64,000 bases of DNA from Oreohelix idahoensis (taxonomy: Eukaryota > Mollusca > Gastropoda > Stylommatophora > Oreohelicidae): assembly GCA_024509875.1 (NCBI GenBank), contig JAMPIV010012176.1, forward strand, positions 248,001 to 312,000, written 5' to 3'. Both the position numbers and the translations under genes were made by a program. Of the stretch, positions 12,037 to 24,262 are shown piece after piece. The number at the start of each line of letters is the position of its first letter. Position 1 is the stretch's first letter. The notes beneath the pieces are model-generated. The model was given only the letters and a program-made list of their open reading frames with translations, was not told the DNA's origin and searched no databases.

Positions 12037-12267
12037 TCAGTATGTGTGTTTACCGCTTGTGTCCGCCGATAGTGTTATCTTTCTTAACTCCAGCTGATTT
12101 ATGACTTTGTTGATGATGATTGGTCGTATGACCTCCAAAACTGTAATGAGGTATTCGTTCATTACATTCTTCCATTGTCCTGTTTTATTTGATGTGTCAG
12201 TGATGATCTGTCTCTCTTTCTTTACGCTTTTGTTTCGTTGGTGGATGACTGAGTTTTGTCTTTTCAT
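12037..12267 (-). other. Small ORF of unit P, 76 codons
   Basis: The frame reads from an ATG at 12267 and contains HQRNKSVKKERQ and INKVINQLELRKITLSAD. Its copy at about 34610-34834 keeps the frame except for one stop (Y to TAA) and shows mostly mild changes (I/L, E/D, R/K). That may be a trace of past coding use, but two copies are too few to show selection. I do not recognise a family. Confidence 0.25.
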
Positions 12268-12379
12268 GCCTATATATTTATAAAACTGTCAGGTGTGTAG
12301 TCAGTTGTCGGAGTTGAGTGTTGATGTGTAGTTCCTGTTTACTTGACAGTGTCTTTGTCGAAAATCTATTTCTTGCCTT

Positions 12380-12720
12380 AATTTTCCGAATCGTTTGGCC
12401 GAATACCATCACCAACCAAGAACTGATTTCTCAAAGCAACCAAGAAGACATTCACACCATTATAACTGCTAGACGGTGGAGTTAAGTTGGCCACGTCCTC
12501 AGAAGAGACCCTGATGCCATCACAAGAACAGCTATGCTATGGATACCTGAAAGAAAGCGAAATCGAGGCCAACCAAAAAGAACTTGGCGGAGAACTTTGG
12601 GGCCAAGATGCAAAGAATGAACCAGAGCTGGGGCACTGCAAGAATGATGGCCACTGACAGAGCAAAGTAGAAGCAGTTTGTTGCTACCCTACAAGTCCCC
12701 ATATTTCTAGGTGGTCACAG
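12380..12720 (+). pseudogene. RTE-like LINE, C-terminal end of RT protein
   Basis: The translation contains WPNTITNQEL, EDIHTIITARRW, VGHVLRRDPDAITR, and a basic stretch like GQPKRTWRR. This is the standard C-terminus of RTE-type endonuclease/reverse transcriptases that are very abundant in invertebrate genomes. Stops (one after RRWS, others later) make it dead. The same part occurs at 29590-29830 (plus) and 32090-32420 (minus). Confidence 0.75.
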
Positions 12721-12801
12721 CGACTATGGGTAGGGAGCACAGAGACAAAAGAGGGTCAGAAGTGGGCCATGAGAAAAAAAAAATGTTGAGAACGCCCTGC
12801 G

Positions 12802-13950
12802 TACACAAATACATTATCCCTTCTGCTAGCTCACATATGTCATAAACTACAACAACACAACAGCTAGTAACACAAATACATTATCCCTTCTGCTAGCTCA
12901 CATATGTCATAAACTACAACAACACAACAGGTAGTAACACAAATACATTATCCCTTCTGCTAGCTCACATATGTCATAAACTACAACAACACAACAGGTA
13001 GTAACACAAATACTTTATCCCTTCTGCTAGCTCACATATGTCATGAACTACAACAACACAACAGGTAGTAACACAAATACATTATCCCTTCTGCTAGCTC
13101 ACATATGTCATAAACTGCAACAACACAACAGGTAGTAACACAAATACATTATCCCTTCTGCTAGCTCACATATGTCATAAACTACAACAACACAACAGGT
13201 AGTAACACAAATACTTTATCCCTTCTGCTAGCTCACATATGTCATGAACTACAACAACACAACAGGTAGTAACACAAATACATTATCCCTTCTGCTAGCT
13301 CACATATGTCATAAACTACAACAACACAACAGCTAGTAACACAAATACATTATCCCTTCTGCTAGCTCACATATGTCAAAAACTACAACAACACAACAGG
13401 TAGTAACACAAATACATTATCCCTTCTGCTAGCTCACATATGTCATAAACTACAACATCACAACAGGTAGTAACACAAATACTTTATCCCTTCTGCTAGC
13501 TCACATATGTCATGAACTACAACAACACAACAGGTAGTAACACAAATACATTATCCCTTCTGCTAGCTCACATATGTCATAAACTACAACAACACAACAG
13601 GTAGTAACACAAATACATTATCCCTTCTGCTAGCTCACATATGTCATAAACTACAACAACACAACAGGTAGTAACACAAATACTTTATCCCTTCTGCTAG
13701 CTCACATATGTCATGAACTACAACAACACAACAGGTAGTAACACAAATACATTATCCCTTCTGCTAGCTCACATATGTCATAAACTACAACAACACAACA
13801 GGTAGTAACATAAATACATTATCCCTTCTGCTAGCTCACATATGTCATAAACTACAATAACACAACAGGTAGTAACACAAATACATTACCCCTTCTGCTA
13901 GCTCACATATGTCATAAACTCCAACCACACAACAGGTATTAACACAACTA
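12802..13950. repeat. 67-bp minisatellite, 17 units
   Basis: The phrase TCACATATGT recurs exactly every 67 bases from 12831 to 13903 (17 units). Units carry ACATTATCCC...CATAAACTAC or, linked together, ACTTTATCCC...CATGAACTAC. The second type is in units 4, 7, 11 and 14, and the rare CAGCTAG end is in units 1 and 8, so blocks of seven units (469 bp) were duplicated. The last units are diverged. The inverse copy at 31480-32022 has eight units. Confidence 0.95.
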
Positions 13951-14278
13951 ATAATTCAACTTAATCGAAACCATGGGTGATCATCTAGGCGATCTCTAGG
14001 ACCCAAATACTGGAGGACATCTCGACAACAGATTTACGTTTGTACAACAACAAAAATGGTTATATATGATTATATGTCAAAGAAAACAGATTTATTTTAA
14101 CAAAATTAATGCCACTTGTATCACACCTTCCTACTAATTTTTTTGTAGCATCTCTATGGTAAACATACTTTTTAAGTATCTTTTCCCAAAATTATTCAGT
14201 TATTCAGCAAAATACGTATACAATTTCAGGCATGTAATCGCGGCCTTATAAAAAAGAATATAAAATAACTAAAACCAT

Positions 14279-14323
14279 CAACGGAAAACGGGGTGCAAAC
14301 AGTATTACGTTAGTAATAAATAA
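14279..14323 (+). pseudogene. RTE-like LINE sliver, left of the LTR element
   Basis: These bases continue, in frame, across the 13 kb LTR element into the RTE LINE at 27643 (an NNKQRNFITTA-like linker before RWAEHFRETL). They therefore appear to be one LINE split by that insertion. Confidence 0.55.
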
Positions 14324-17300
14324 TGTCGTGAAATATTCTAATCCACATATATAAATTATCAGGTAAATATAAAGCCTAACAAATAAATTCTAATAAAGAA
14401 AAGAGCAATGGTAAAATAACAGTGCTGTCACAATAACTGTACTCGAAATCCCCCTTGTTTTATGCTTCGTCTGCAAATTGTAACGCTTTCACGTTGATAG
14501 TAAAAGCCTACTATATTATTACCCGCTTTCTTCAATGAAACGTGTGCTGTATTTCTTGGAAAAACATTTGAGATACGCAAGCTGAACAATGACCTAATTT
14601 TAATATTTCATTCATTCCATTTTATACACAGCGTAACTAAAAGACAGATAAAGCAGGATAGAGAGAAGGGAGAGGCAGAAAGCCGAACGCATGCAAAATT
14701 AAACACGCGTCTCGCTATTAATGCCACCCCAACAAGCGTAACGCGATACACACTTACTACTATCACGCGTGTAAGGCCACATGCACTAACTTTTTCGGAC
14801 GGTCAGTGATAAAAACACTAACCTTCCCAGAGTTAGGTTTTAAAATCACGAAAAACGCTTATTAGAAAAGATAACAATAGATGGGTTTACGTTTGAAAAC
14901 ATTACAGTACCCAGACAGCACATCTTCGAAACAGGAGGTAGAAGAAATTGCATATTTTGAACGCAGCCACTTAGCTCTTTTAAATTTGTATATTTGGGTT
15001 CCTTAGGGCTTGCTGACAAAGAATATGTAAAACGTTACGCAAATAGTCTAGGAATTAACAAGTTATAGCCAAAATAAAATGATGGTGCTGTCAGACAACA
15101 CCCCAAAATCAGAATCGCTCAGTGGTAGATTTTTAAATTACAAATAAGGGAGGGAAAATGAGGCCTGTAAACAGTAAATTAATATGAAATTAATATGAAA
15201 CAAATATAAAGGTATGTTATCAGGCACTCGCAGGAAACAAAGAAGTAGAACACCAGACAACAGAAAAACAACAGACATGAGTGGCTTACCCAGGATTTGA
15301 ACACTGGACCTTCCGTGCGACAACCCCGCCTAGACATGCAAGCGAATCACACTATCCGCTCTGCCATCTACGCATCATCAAAAAATGATGTTTCAATGGC
15401 AGGTCAATAGTGCGAACCACAATACACGACACCAGAAGTCCTCCATGGGCAGTTCAGCCTATTAATGACGCAATCACTTCTGTTGTATTTCTATCAAGCA
15501 GTATAGGCCGAATCCAACAAGACCCTTAGGACCTTAATACTGTGTCCAGTAAATGATAGTAGACTAGAACAGTGAGAACAGGATAGTGGGTAGGTTTGGT
15601 ATTGTACAAACATTTATTACAAATAAGGGAGGGAAACCTGAGGCCGGTAAACAGTAAATTAATATGAAATTAATATGAAACAAATATAAAGGTATGTTAT
15701 CAGGCACTCGCAGGAAATAAAGAAGTAGAACACCAGACAACAGAAAAACAACAGCTGGTGTTCTACTTCTTTGTTTCCTGCGAGTGCCTGATAACATACC
15801 TTTATATTTGTTTCATATTAATTTCATATTAATTTACTGTTTACAGGCCTCAGGTTTCCCTCCCTTATTTGTAATAAATGTTTGTACAATACCAAACCTA
15901 CCCACTATCCTGTTCTCACTGTTCTAGTCTACTATCATTTACTGGACACAGTATTAAGGTCCTAAGGGTCTTGTTGGATTCGGCCTATACTGCTTGATAG
16001 AAATACAACAGAAGTGATTGCGTCATTAATAGGCTGAACTGCCCATGGAGGACTTCTGGTGTCGTGTATTGTGGTTCGCACTATTGACCTGCCATTGAAA
16101 AACATCATTTTTTGATGATGCGTAGATGGCAGAGCGGATAGTGTGATTCGCTTGCATGGCTAGGCGGGGTTGTCGCACGGAAGGTCCAGTGTTCAAATCC
16201 TGGGTAAGCCACTCATGTCTGTTGTTTTTCTGTTGTCTGGTGTTCTACTTCTTTGTTTCCTGCGAGTGCCTGATAACATACCTTTATATTTGTTTCATAT
16301 TAATTTCATATTAATTTACGGTAGATTTTTTAAACCTTACGTACGGAAATAGCCTACCATGTAAACTCCAAATTGATTGGAGCGCAACAAATATAAGACT
16401 AAACACGATTGGTCGGACTATAAATACTATCTTTGGTTGTTAGGGGAGACGTAGGAAGGTAAAATTTTTTCAAACACTTGTCGAAACGTGGCTCCATTGG
16501 CCAGACTCGCTGATATAATCACTTAGGAGCGTTAGTTCGAGACCACTAGTTCAAATAAGCTTGATAAAGCAACAGTGCGTTGAAGCCAGCTCATATTTTT
16601 GCTAAATAAAAGCCTGGAACATAAGCAGATGGGAATTTGTGCCAGTATTTGTGCCAGAATTCATTGCTAGTCAACGTATCTGTGTTTATTCTATGAATTG
16701 TGGGACCGTGGTCTTGATGGTATTGAGCAGCACCTGGTCAGAGCATTGCTGAATCCAGAGTCGGACAGCATACTCCTTGGTCCATTTAGCTATCAGTGAG
16801 GTGTCTCCAGAGCCCAAGGGAGAAATCGAGCAGAGGAGTCTTTTCCTGCCGCCATCACGCAAGATAAGCTGATGTGGCCAGCTGAGCTCAAAATTATGTA
16901 CCCCATCTTAAAATGACCTTGTAAAAATAACATTAAGAGGGGAATTAAATTGTTTTAATATCAGGAACTGAGAACATCTCCAATACTAGTTCCAATAAAG
17001 ACAAACTATTGAAGTCATGATGACAAATACCAACAGAGCTTGAACAAAACAAAACCAGTATTACCTCATATTACTACTACACAACTAACACACATAGGAT
17101 ACTTTTAATAATATATGTCACTACAATATTCATATTGATAAATTCTGTACATATAACTTGTAATTAAAATTGATTGTGATTCCTGGTTCCCTTTGTATTT
17201 GAATCAGGACACATATCCATTCATGACAGCAATGAATACATATTGTTATTTGAAAAGTTATCAGTGACTCCTTTAAGATATCCTTGTAGAGTGTTTTATA

Positions 17301-17581
17301 TATGTGAGTGTCACAGTGTTGTCACGTGTAGTGGAATAAATTAAATTGTTTATCTGTCTGTTGTTGTTTTGACTTACACTTCATCATACACATACCCTAG
17401 ACATATAACGTAGGCATCACACTATTCCAGAATAATTCTGACTGAGATATATATATATATGTGGCAGCAAGTAAGGTTATCTATAATACACTACTCTTAT
17501 TAGATATAGATACCTTCACAGCTGATCTCAGTCAGTACACTAAGTCCCCTATAAATATTTATAACATCCCACTTCACCACA
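14324..17581 (+). repeat. 5' LTR of the 13.3 kb element
   Basis: This matches 24263-27637 base for base apart from about ten substitutions, the SINE palindrome at 15135-16319 and the Tc1 plus AT expansion in the other copy. Without insertions it is about 2.07 kb, long for a gypsy LTR. It has a short AT run (17450-17460) where the 3' LTR carries the Tc1 element. Confidence 0.92.
15135..16319. mobile_element. SINE palindrome (inverted SINE dimer)
   Basis: Two arms of about 565 bases (about 15174-15736 and 15755-16319) are near-perfect reverse complements around an 18-base spacer. Each arm has a tRNA-like head with A box TGGCAGAGCGG (16127-16137; minus strand 15356-15366) and B box GTTCAAATCC (16191-16200; minus strand 15293-15302), so RNA polymerase III could read outwards. 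The unit is flanked by the 11-bp duplication GGTAGATTTTT (15124-15134 and 16320-16330), and the 3' LTR has the empty site (25062-25073). It inserted after the LTR element did. The ORFs across it are chance. Confidence 0.88.
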
Positions 17582-17585
17582 TATA

Positions 17586-17602
17586 TTGGAATCTCGCTCT
17601 TG
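17586..17602 (+). other. Candidate primer binding site
   Basis: Five bases after the LTR end is TTGGAATCTCGCTCTTGG. The TGG start fits a tRNA CCA end. I cannot name the tRNA. Confidence 0.4.
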
Positions 17603-17785
17603 GGATTTTGAATCTTTACCTATTAAAAATAGTGGGGGTAATTCACTTCAGGGAATATAAGAATTAAAAGGTATCCTTGGGTGGAATTAAATAAGGTTGA
17701 GCTCACGGTGCCTGTGTTGTCCATTAGATATATATTTAGAGATTGAATTGTTGGTTAGACATTGTATAAATTTACCTGATAGACA

Positions 17786-18500
17786 ATGGCGGACCTGGCC
17801 AAGTTTCGATCTGCTGCTGTTCAGACTGCAAAAGAGTTAGGATTAGATGGGCAAGTTATGGTTGCCTATGTCACTACGGAATGTGACAAATTTATTGAAC
17901 GCGAAGAAAGAAGATTAGAAAAAGAGGCCGAAAGAAAGTTAGAGGCTGAAAGGGAAATTAAGAAGTTACAATTTGAGGCTGAGGCTGAGACTAAGAGGTT
18001 GCAGATTGAGGCTGACAAAGAGGCTAAAGCATTGGAAGCCGAGGAAAGAAGACAGGCTGCAGAAAGGGAGTAGAAGAAATTAGCTGCAGAAAGGGGGAAG
18101 ACAAGAGAAGATTTAGCTGCAGAAAGGGAAGCAGGAAGATTAAGAGATTACAAAAGGGAACATGAGTTACGACTAATGGAAATTTGAGGTTTCAAGGCCA
18201 TGCTCCTGAAAATGGGTGCCAGTCCCTTATTGCCTCTGATGCCACTAGAAAAGGTATATTACAGCCAGGGGCGGCCCCTCAACCATCAGCTATGTAATTT
18301 CCCTCATTTAGATCATTTTGTTGAGAAAAGACAGATGATATAATGAGAGCTACCTAAATAGGTATGAATAACTAATTAGCTACGCGCCACGTAAACACGC
18401 ACTTTGGGGACGTGTCAGAGAAGAGAACAGAGGTGGAGCTTAAAGTTTATGTCCTCCGCTCAAGGACTATTCGTGGGGGCAGACACTTTATGAGAAGTTT
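17786..18500 (+). pseudogene. gag remnant of the 13.3 kb element
   Basis: It opens with ATG at 17786 (MADLAKFRSAAVQTAKELGL) and a long Glu/Lys/Arg/Ala-rich coiled coil of the form REERRLEKEAERKLEAE, a gag style also seen at 1-1.5 kb and 52.4-54 kb. TAG at 18071-18073 interrupts the coil, which continues in frame to a TGA near 18187. Then, in shifted frames, come APQPSAM, FPSFRSFC and EKTDD, the usual start of the capsid part, and further on a weak ALKVY-like motif. At least five stops and several frameshifts are present. Confidence 0.7.
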
Positions 18501-21500
18501 TTGCAAAAATGTGTGATAGCAGAAAGGTTTGGACATATCAGGCGAAAATTTATGGGATGACATGCTTGTTCATGAGCAGGGCCAGCTTCATTTTGTTAAG
18601 GTATAGAAAAGAATGCAGAGATTCTCTATATGAAAAAAAAATTTAAGGGAATTTTCATAATACACTACTGTCAGGTAGAAAAACCTCTATCAACGCCAGA
18701 TAGTCTCCTGCACACGAATAGAGAGAGAACATACTTGTGAGACTTTATTCAATAGGACCTTCTCTGGTGGTAGAAAACACCTCGCACGCAAGATTTACTT
18801 TAAGGGAAAAATGGGTGCTTATTACATATGCAGCCAATAAAAGAGAGTCCATTGCACCAGACCTTGAGAAAGTTTTTTCTCATGGAACAATTAGGTGCAG
18901 TAGAGGCCGACTGGGTGAGTTGCTAAAATGTTGCTGAAAGGATATCAAGCCAGCTCTCAAGCAGAGGTAACCAGGGTAAATAATAAAAAGCAAACAAGTA
19001 TTGGATTAACTTTAGGGAATGCATACCAAGACATCCATAGAGACTTTATCAGAAAATAATGTGGATCCCTAAGTTTCCTGATCAAAAAAAAGTGTTGCTT
19101 AATATAAGCACCAATTTGAATATGTAGGACCCCTTTTTCGAACCCTCGCGGTATGGATAAAATAGAAAGAATGAAAATTTATATACTTTAAGGAAAAAAT
19201 GGTTCCCAACCATATTATACGAATGAAAGGTTTTATAATATATGACTTGAAAAGAAAGTAAATTCTTCTTCCATTGACCAGAGAAATGAGAAAAAGGTTG
19301 GTGTATATAAATTTGTCAAGATGAACAATCATGACAAGCCCTTTGGGGGGGACGATTGTAGGCTAAATTGTTATTTTTTTTTCCGAAAAGTGTCTAATCC
19401 CTCCAACGTGCTGCTCACTATGGAGCAGATCATGGGAATAAAGGAGTAATAATAAGAAGAGTTACGCATAACAGTCATTGAAGAAGCTGTTACAAGTGGA
19501 ACCATTACATGATTTTCCACCCAGTCCGCTCCAAGTATGTAAGTTGTAATGGATGTCGCAATATAATGTCACTGATCCCCTAAGAGTGTGTCATCATAAA
19601 ATAGCACGTGTTATTTTTATTGGAGATAAGGATCTCAAACGGTAAAAAACATATAGTAATGGTTATACGAATGTCCGTTGTGAGTATCGGTTTCTCCACC
19701 ACTGGATTGTAGTACGATCTATGGGTTCATTTACAAGACGTCATGAGCCAATAAAAACAGTGGAGAATCTCAAAAGAACTGCTCCAGACCCCCAAGATGG
19801 ATTGCTAAATCTTTATCCATATGCACTAATTTTCCCGTTTGCTGCCCAGGAAAGTGTACCTAAAAAGTTAGTAGAAGTGTATCGACCGCGGAGTTGTATG
19901 TGGTAAGGAATCATAAAGTAAGAACGACCGTCAGATGCCTGATAATCAGAGTCCAAAGCTCTAACCGATTTTCAGAATTAAACCCTGGGGTTTGGTCTAA
20001 AGTATTCGTTTGTGGCTCGAATACTTAAACCCCTTTCTTCCCAAAGCCGATAACTTAGAATACTAGTGTACTATCTTAGATTGGTGCAATTTAATCGCCA
20101 TGCCGCATGACCTCCAATCCACGCGATAGAAGCTCAAAAGTAGTTCTGGACTAACCACTACCAGTAATGCTCGACTGATGGAAATGGGACAAACTGCACC
20201 CCTGTCGTGGAGTAATTAAGTACTTAGTAAACCCACTCCAACAGGCCCCCTTGAGATTGACTGCTCAAAAAATTCAAGGAAGCCAATATTGTCCAAACGT
20301 TGTCTAGACCACCCTCTTGGCTGGTTCCCGTGCTCAAAACTTACGCACCGATCCAGGCTCATAATGGGAGAATTGTTTTTCCGAAGTATGCCATAGAATA
20401 AAATCAGTACTGACCATAACCCTATAGCCGCCAATGGAGAGTGTTTAAATTGGAATCAATGGAACCTGAAACTAGAATCCTCCCATCATGGTCTATGACC
20501 TAGGGGAGATACCGAGAAATACTTTGCACCAACTTTCTCCCACACTAATGTCGGATCGAGGAGCTAAACTAGATGATTTAAGTTGTGCAAATATCCTTTT
20601 AGATTGCCAATGCAGTTAGCGCTAGATGCTCCACTATACATTTGGGGGGTCAATTCGGATTGCCGTATGGGAATCTTAACGGGACTGAAAGTGGGATGTT
20701 AGAGAGGAAATCTTTCTTAGGTATCACAAATTTTAAGTTATTTGGCGGCTCCAATTTAGGCCAGGGAAAGATAAAACTTGGTCAGCATATATCTCGTTTT
20801 TGTGATTGTGATAAATTCTGCAGAGTGTAAGCAAAATAGTAACATTAGGGAAATGATTGCATAATCACTGAGTTAGTCAGTGCCTTCAAAGGAGTGTGCA
20901 TTACAATGAGAACAAGAGAAACTCTGGGGGGAGATACTGTCAAGTGGCTGGTATGTGTTAGTCACAGAAAATAAAATAAAAAAAAGGTCCCATCATAAAA
21001 CGACATTTTTTACGGAAAAAAAAATGAACGTGACCCAAACCATAATGTAATGGGGAAAGCCCCTTTTTCTTATGGTTCCGTTCTACCAATGCATCCGCGT
21101 TGTACAAAAAATCTGACAATTACACATAAATCACTAAGATTGACTAATTTTATACTTATGACTGACACACTTATGTTTAACAAATGTATAGAGCTAGTCA
21201 CTGCTAAACATGCAAGAGAGGGTTGGTGATACAAAGTCGGAAAAAACTTCCTGTGGGCAATTTGCAATTGTCGTCAATTTTCAGGACAACCCGAGTAAGG
21301 ACTAATCCGTCCCTGATCCAGATCCTAGAAGAGTGAAGCTGTTTTCCTATGTTATCGTAGGCCATGCTTATACCCACCTCGAAGGGTAGAGACAGATAAT
21401 TAAATCATGATACCGATTACGTTGCTTCAATGGATTGTTCAGGCGAGGAATTCATGTTCGCCCATTGCTTCTTGTATAAGCCGCCTGGGTAGAACAGCCT

Positions 21501-22879
21501 CTTCCCACGGCCCAAAAGTGGAAAAAAAATCTTCCAACTAAGTGCACATGATGTCGTTTCCTGCTACACCATTGGCACAGAAGAGCAAAAACCAGATAGC
21601 ATGGAGGATCCACGTACAGTGCAAACCGACATCCTTTGTCCTAGTACCTTTCGGTCCAACCGAGGTGCCGATTGACTTTAACACATATGTTGCTCAGAGA
21701 ACCATGTATGGCATACCGAAGCAATTCGGTATTTGTTTGGGAACACAACGCAATAAAAGGTCCGATCTCGACCAAGTTGCCTCTCTGTTTAAGAATATCT
21801 GGGGAACTGATCGAGTGGAAAAGGTCGCAAGATAGGATAAATCCATCTTAAACATATTCTTCGAAACCCAACGTATGTTGAATGATATCGCTGACCCCAC
21901 TCGTTTTCTCATCATTCTAAAAAGAGCTACTGTTGCTACTACAATGCCAATGGAAATTGTTGGAAAAACAAGCCAGAAAGAAAAAAAGGTAAAAAGATAA
22001 GAGAATACCCCTAGCATTCATTACAACCCAGGGATAAGAAGGCGCACAGTTGCAGGACAGAAAATGCGGTTTGCCATGTGGGAAATCAAGGAAAAATCAG
22101 TATTAACGTTGGAGGCTTTTTTTCTTTTGCCGGGACTTCAATGGAAATATTTAGCTGTTACTAAAATTTGGATGGGATAGGTGGGTCCCCCCTATAAACA
22201 GTTTAAGTTTTTTTTTAGCAGAGAATGGGTTGGTGGGGGTCTGTCCCCCCCAACCCTAGAATTGGCTAGGGAATTAGGGCATATAGAAAAAAATAGAGGA
22301 AACTGAAAAAAGTCCCTTTGTCCAAGTTATAGCATCAACTTGGATCTAGCAGACTAATTCTGTAATGAAATCCAAGAGAACTGAAAGAAGACGATCTCAA
22401 AAAAACGAGGAAGACACACACTTCACCTTTGATGCCTAGTTCGTCCAATCGACCCAATGGCCTAGATCTGAATAGCCAAAGGAAAGAGATACCAACTATT
22501 TCCAATCATCGAAATTTTGTATTATCGTCATTACGAGCACCCCTGTTGAGAACAAACATTCAAAAAAGTCAAAACAAAAGACAGATGAAAATCATCAATC
22601 CAGTTATTCATACCTAATTTAATTCGAAAAATTCTCCAGAAAAAGCGAGGAATTTGGCCCCAACAGGTTTAGAATAATCATTGTACCATGAGGTGTTCAT
22701 CTATACAGAACGACCAGGGGCATACAAACTTTTGGATGTTATATTGCTATGAAAACTGATAGACCCCACACCTGATTCTGTATTGTAAACCATATATCTC
22801 GCAGTCCGGTTTTGCTTAAATCAGGATAGCATTTGAAGGAAGAGATAGCCGACTATAATATGAAAGAGGAATTATTTCG
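18501..22879 (+). other. Interior of the 13.3 kb element, unrecognisable
   Basis: About 4.4 kb without any reading frame over 110 codons. I checked the longer frames (18737, 19721, 20642, 21542, 22429) and found no protease, integrase or RNase H motif. By position this should hold the rest of gag, protease and, if the order is as in the element at 47-57 kb, integrase. Homopolymer runs are frequent. It is probably decayed coding sequence. Confidence 0.4.
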
Positions 22880-23690
22880 CACCGTTGAATCCATGTTACA
22901 CTTTTATAGTTCTCCGTGTGATTCGTAAGACAAAATATAGGATCAACCCTCACTCTGGTGATTACTATCGACTCTGTATAGTGACTTACAAGGAGTTAAT
23001 GGGTTCAGATTGCTCAATTACAGAACGGGGAAAGACCAATGCGGAATCAACATTGACGGTTACAAATCAGCTGTTTCGCCAGACTTAAGAATAAAGCTAA
23101 AATATTTCTTCAAAAGTGGATCTGAGTATAATGGATTACTATAAGATTCTCAGCGCAAAAGCCTGGCGAGGTTAGACCCAATACCTTAACCGTCCAGCTT
23201 TTAGTACCTCAGAGTGGAACACTATGAGTTTAATAGATTGCCATTTGGATTGAAGAATGCGAAGGCTAGGAGTCTTCCTCGATAGTAAATGATGAGATAA
23301 AATTATTGGACCTTCTGAATGAGATCATCCATGTATAACAAATTTTCATGGGATGATATCATGAATTAGCCAACAGAAACATTTGAGGAACACAGTTTGT
23401 AATCTCATGAATTCATGCTGTGTAAATCGACTTAGGGAGGCAAATTTAAACAGCCCGACCAAACTTCCATAAATGTTGCGTTGGATGTATTAATGAGTGA
23501 ATTGGAATTTTTTTGGGACACACAGGTTTACTCAGGGAAAAATGACACCATGGGGGGGGACCCCGACCCCCATAAAGAATTTAGAGATTAAACTACAGAA
23601 AGCAAATCAAGAAGGACGTGAGATCCTTTGTCTCATTATGTGGTTTTCTACCAGAAAGTATATCAAAAAAATACTTTAATTCCATATGCT
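22880..23690 (+). pseudogene. Reverse transcriptase remnant
   Basis: Shifting between frames shows a typical Ty3/gypsy RT series in the right order: YYRLCIVTYKEL (like RxCVDYRxLN), MDYYKI (like LDLxxGYYQI), HYEFNRLPFGLKNAKA (the PFGLxNAPA box, 23222-23270), an IDD-region relic with ETFEEH, REANLN..PTK, then FFGTHRFTQGKMTP and FSTRKYIKKI (like FYRKFI, the thumb). It holds many stops and frameshifts. The catalytic YMDD/YIDD box itself is destroyed. Only about 570 bases remain before the polypurine tract, room for RNase H but not for integrase. Confidence 0.65.
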
Positions 23691-24251
23691 GCTTTAACCG
23701 AGTATACTAATCTCTGACAATTGTATTAGGTAAAGGAACTGGTCACTCAAGAGTCTTGGTAAATACTGGAGGTATCTAACATTATGGACGTACCAAGTGG
23801 GCAATGTGTAATAGAAAATGCAACATGGTAATCACAGACAGAAATTCTGCTGAAGGAAAAACTCCGCAAAAGTATAAAGGTCACAAGAAGAAAAAAAATG
23901 TAAAAGAAAAGGAAAAAAAAGATCAAGAACCAAATCATAGCTGTTCGAAGGCACGCGGATCGCAAGAGTAATATTGGGGTTCTTTAGCGTGTACAGACTC
24001 TGTCTACAGAAAGTAAATCAAATGCATTGGATCGGGGAATTATAGAATTAAGCCCAGTGTCTAAGTGGATATTGTACTAGCAGAAAGTTGACAATAAAGG
24101 GATGAAAATTCTTGAACTACAGTGGCAATGGCTAGCAGAAAAAAAGTTGAATAAAGCTGAAATCAGATGAGAATCACCGTAAACCCCAGAAATAATAATA
24201 AATTTCTCTATGTGTATATAGAATAAAGGACTGACATATAATGTCTGTTTT

Positions 24252-24262
24252 AAGAGGGGAGG
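24252..24262 (+). other. Polypurine tract
   Basis: AAGAGGGGAGG abuts the TGTCGTG start of the 3' LTR. It is the expected plus-strand primer for reverse transcription and has been kept perfectly although the coding region has decayed. Confidence 0.85.

Larger units (their letters stand above)
11126..14278 (+). repeat. Repeat unit P (left copy)
   Basis: This 3.1 kb block is repeated in inverse orientation at 30927-35740. It contains, in order, AT-rich spacer with a 6-bp-stem hairpin (11803-11818), a small minus-strand ORF, the C-terminal end of an RTE-like LINE, a 67-bp minisatellite and about 330 bases of spacer. The bases 14072-14084 are the empty site of the SINE found in the other copy. 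I cannot tell whether P is one mobile element or a duplicated mosaic. The stretches 11126-12036, 12268-12380 and 13951-14278 show nothing else. Confidence 0.65.

Noticed and set aside
12802..13950. CRISPR-like array of regular repeats
   Set aside because: Units are contiguous 67-mers without unique spacers, in eukaryotic transposon DNA. It is a minisatellite; the same holds for 44113-44362.
16118..16207. Functional tRNA gene
   Set aside because: A and B boxes are present, but the fold is degraded, and it is part of a duplicated SINE with a mirrored copy at 15278-15375.
24016..24060. GIIELSPVSKW as RT start motif
   Set aside because: It resembles the gypsy GIIEPS box but lies after the rest of the RT remnant and has no further support.
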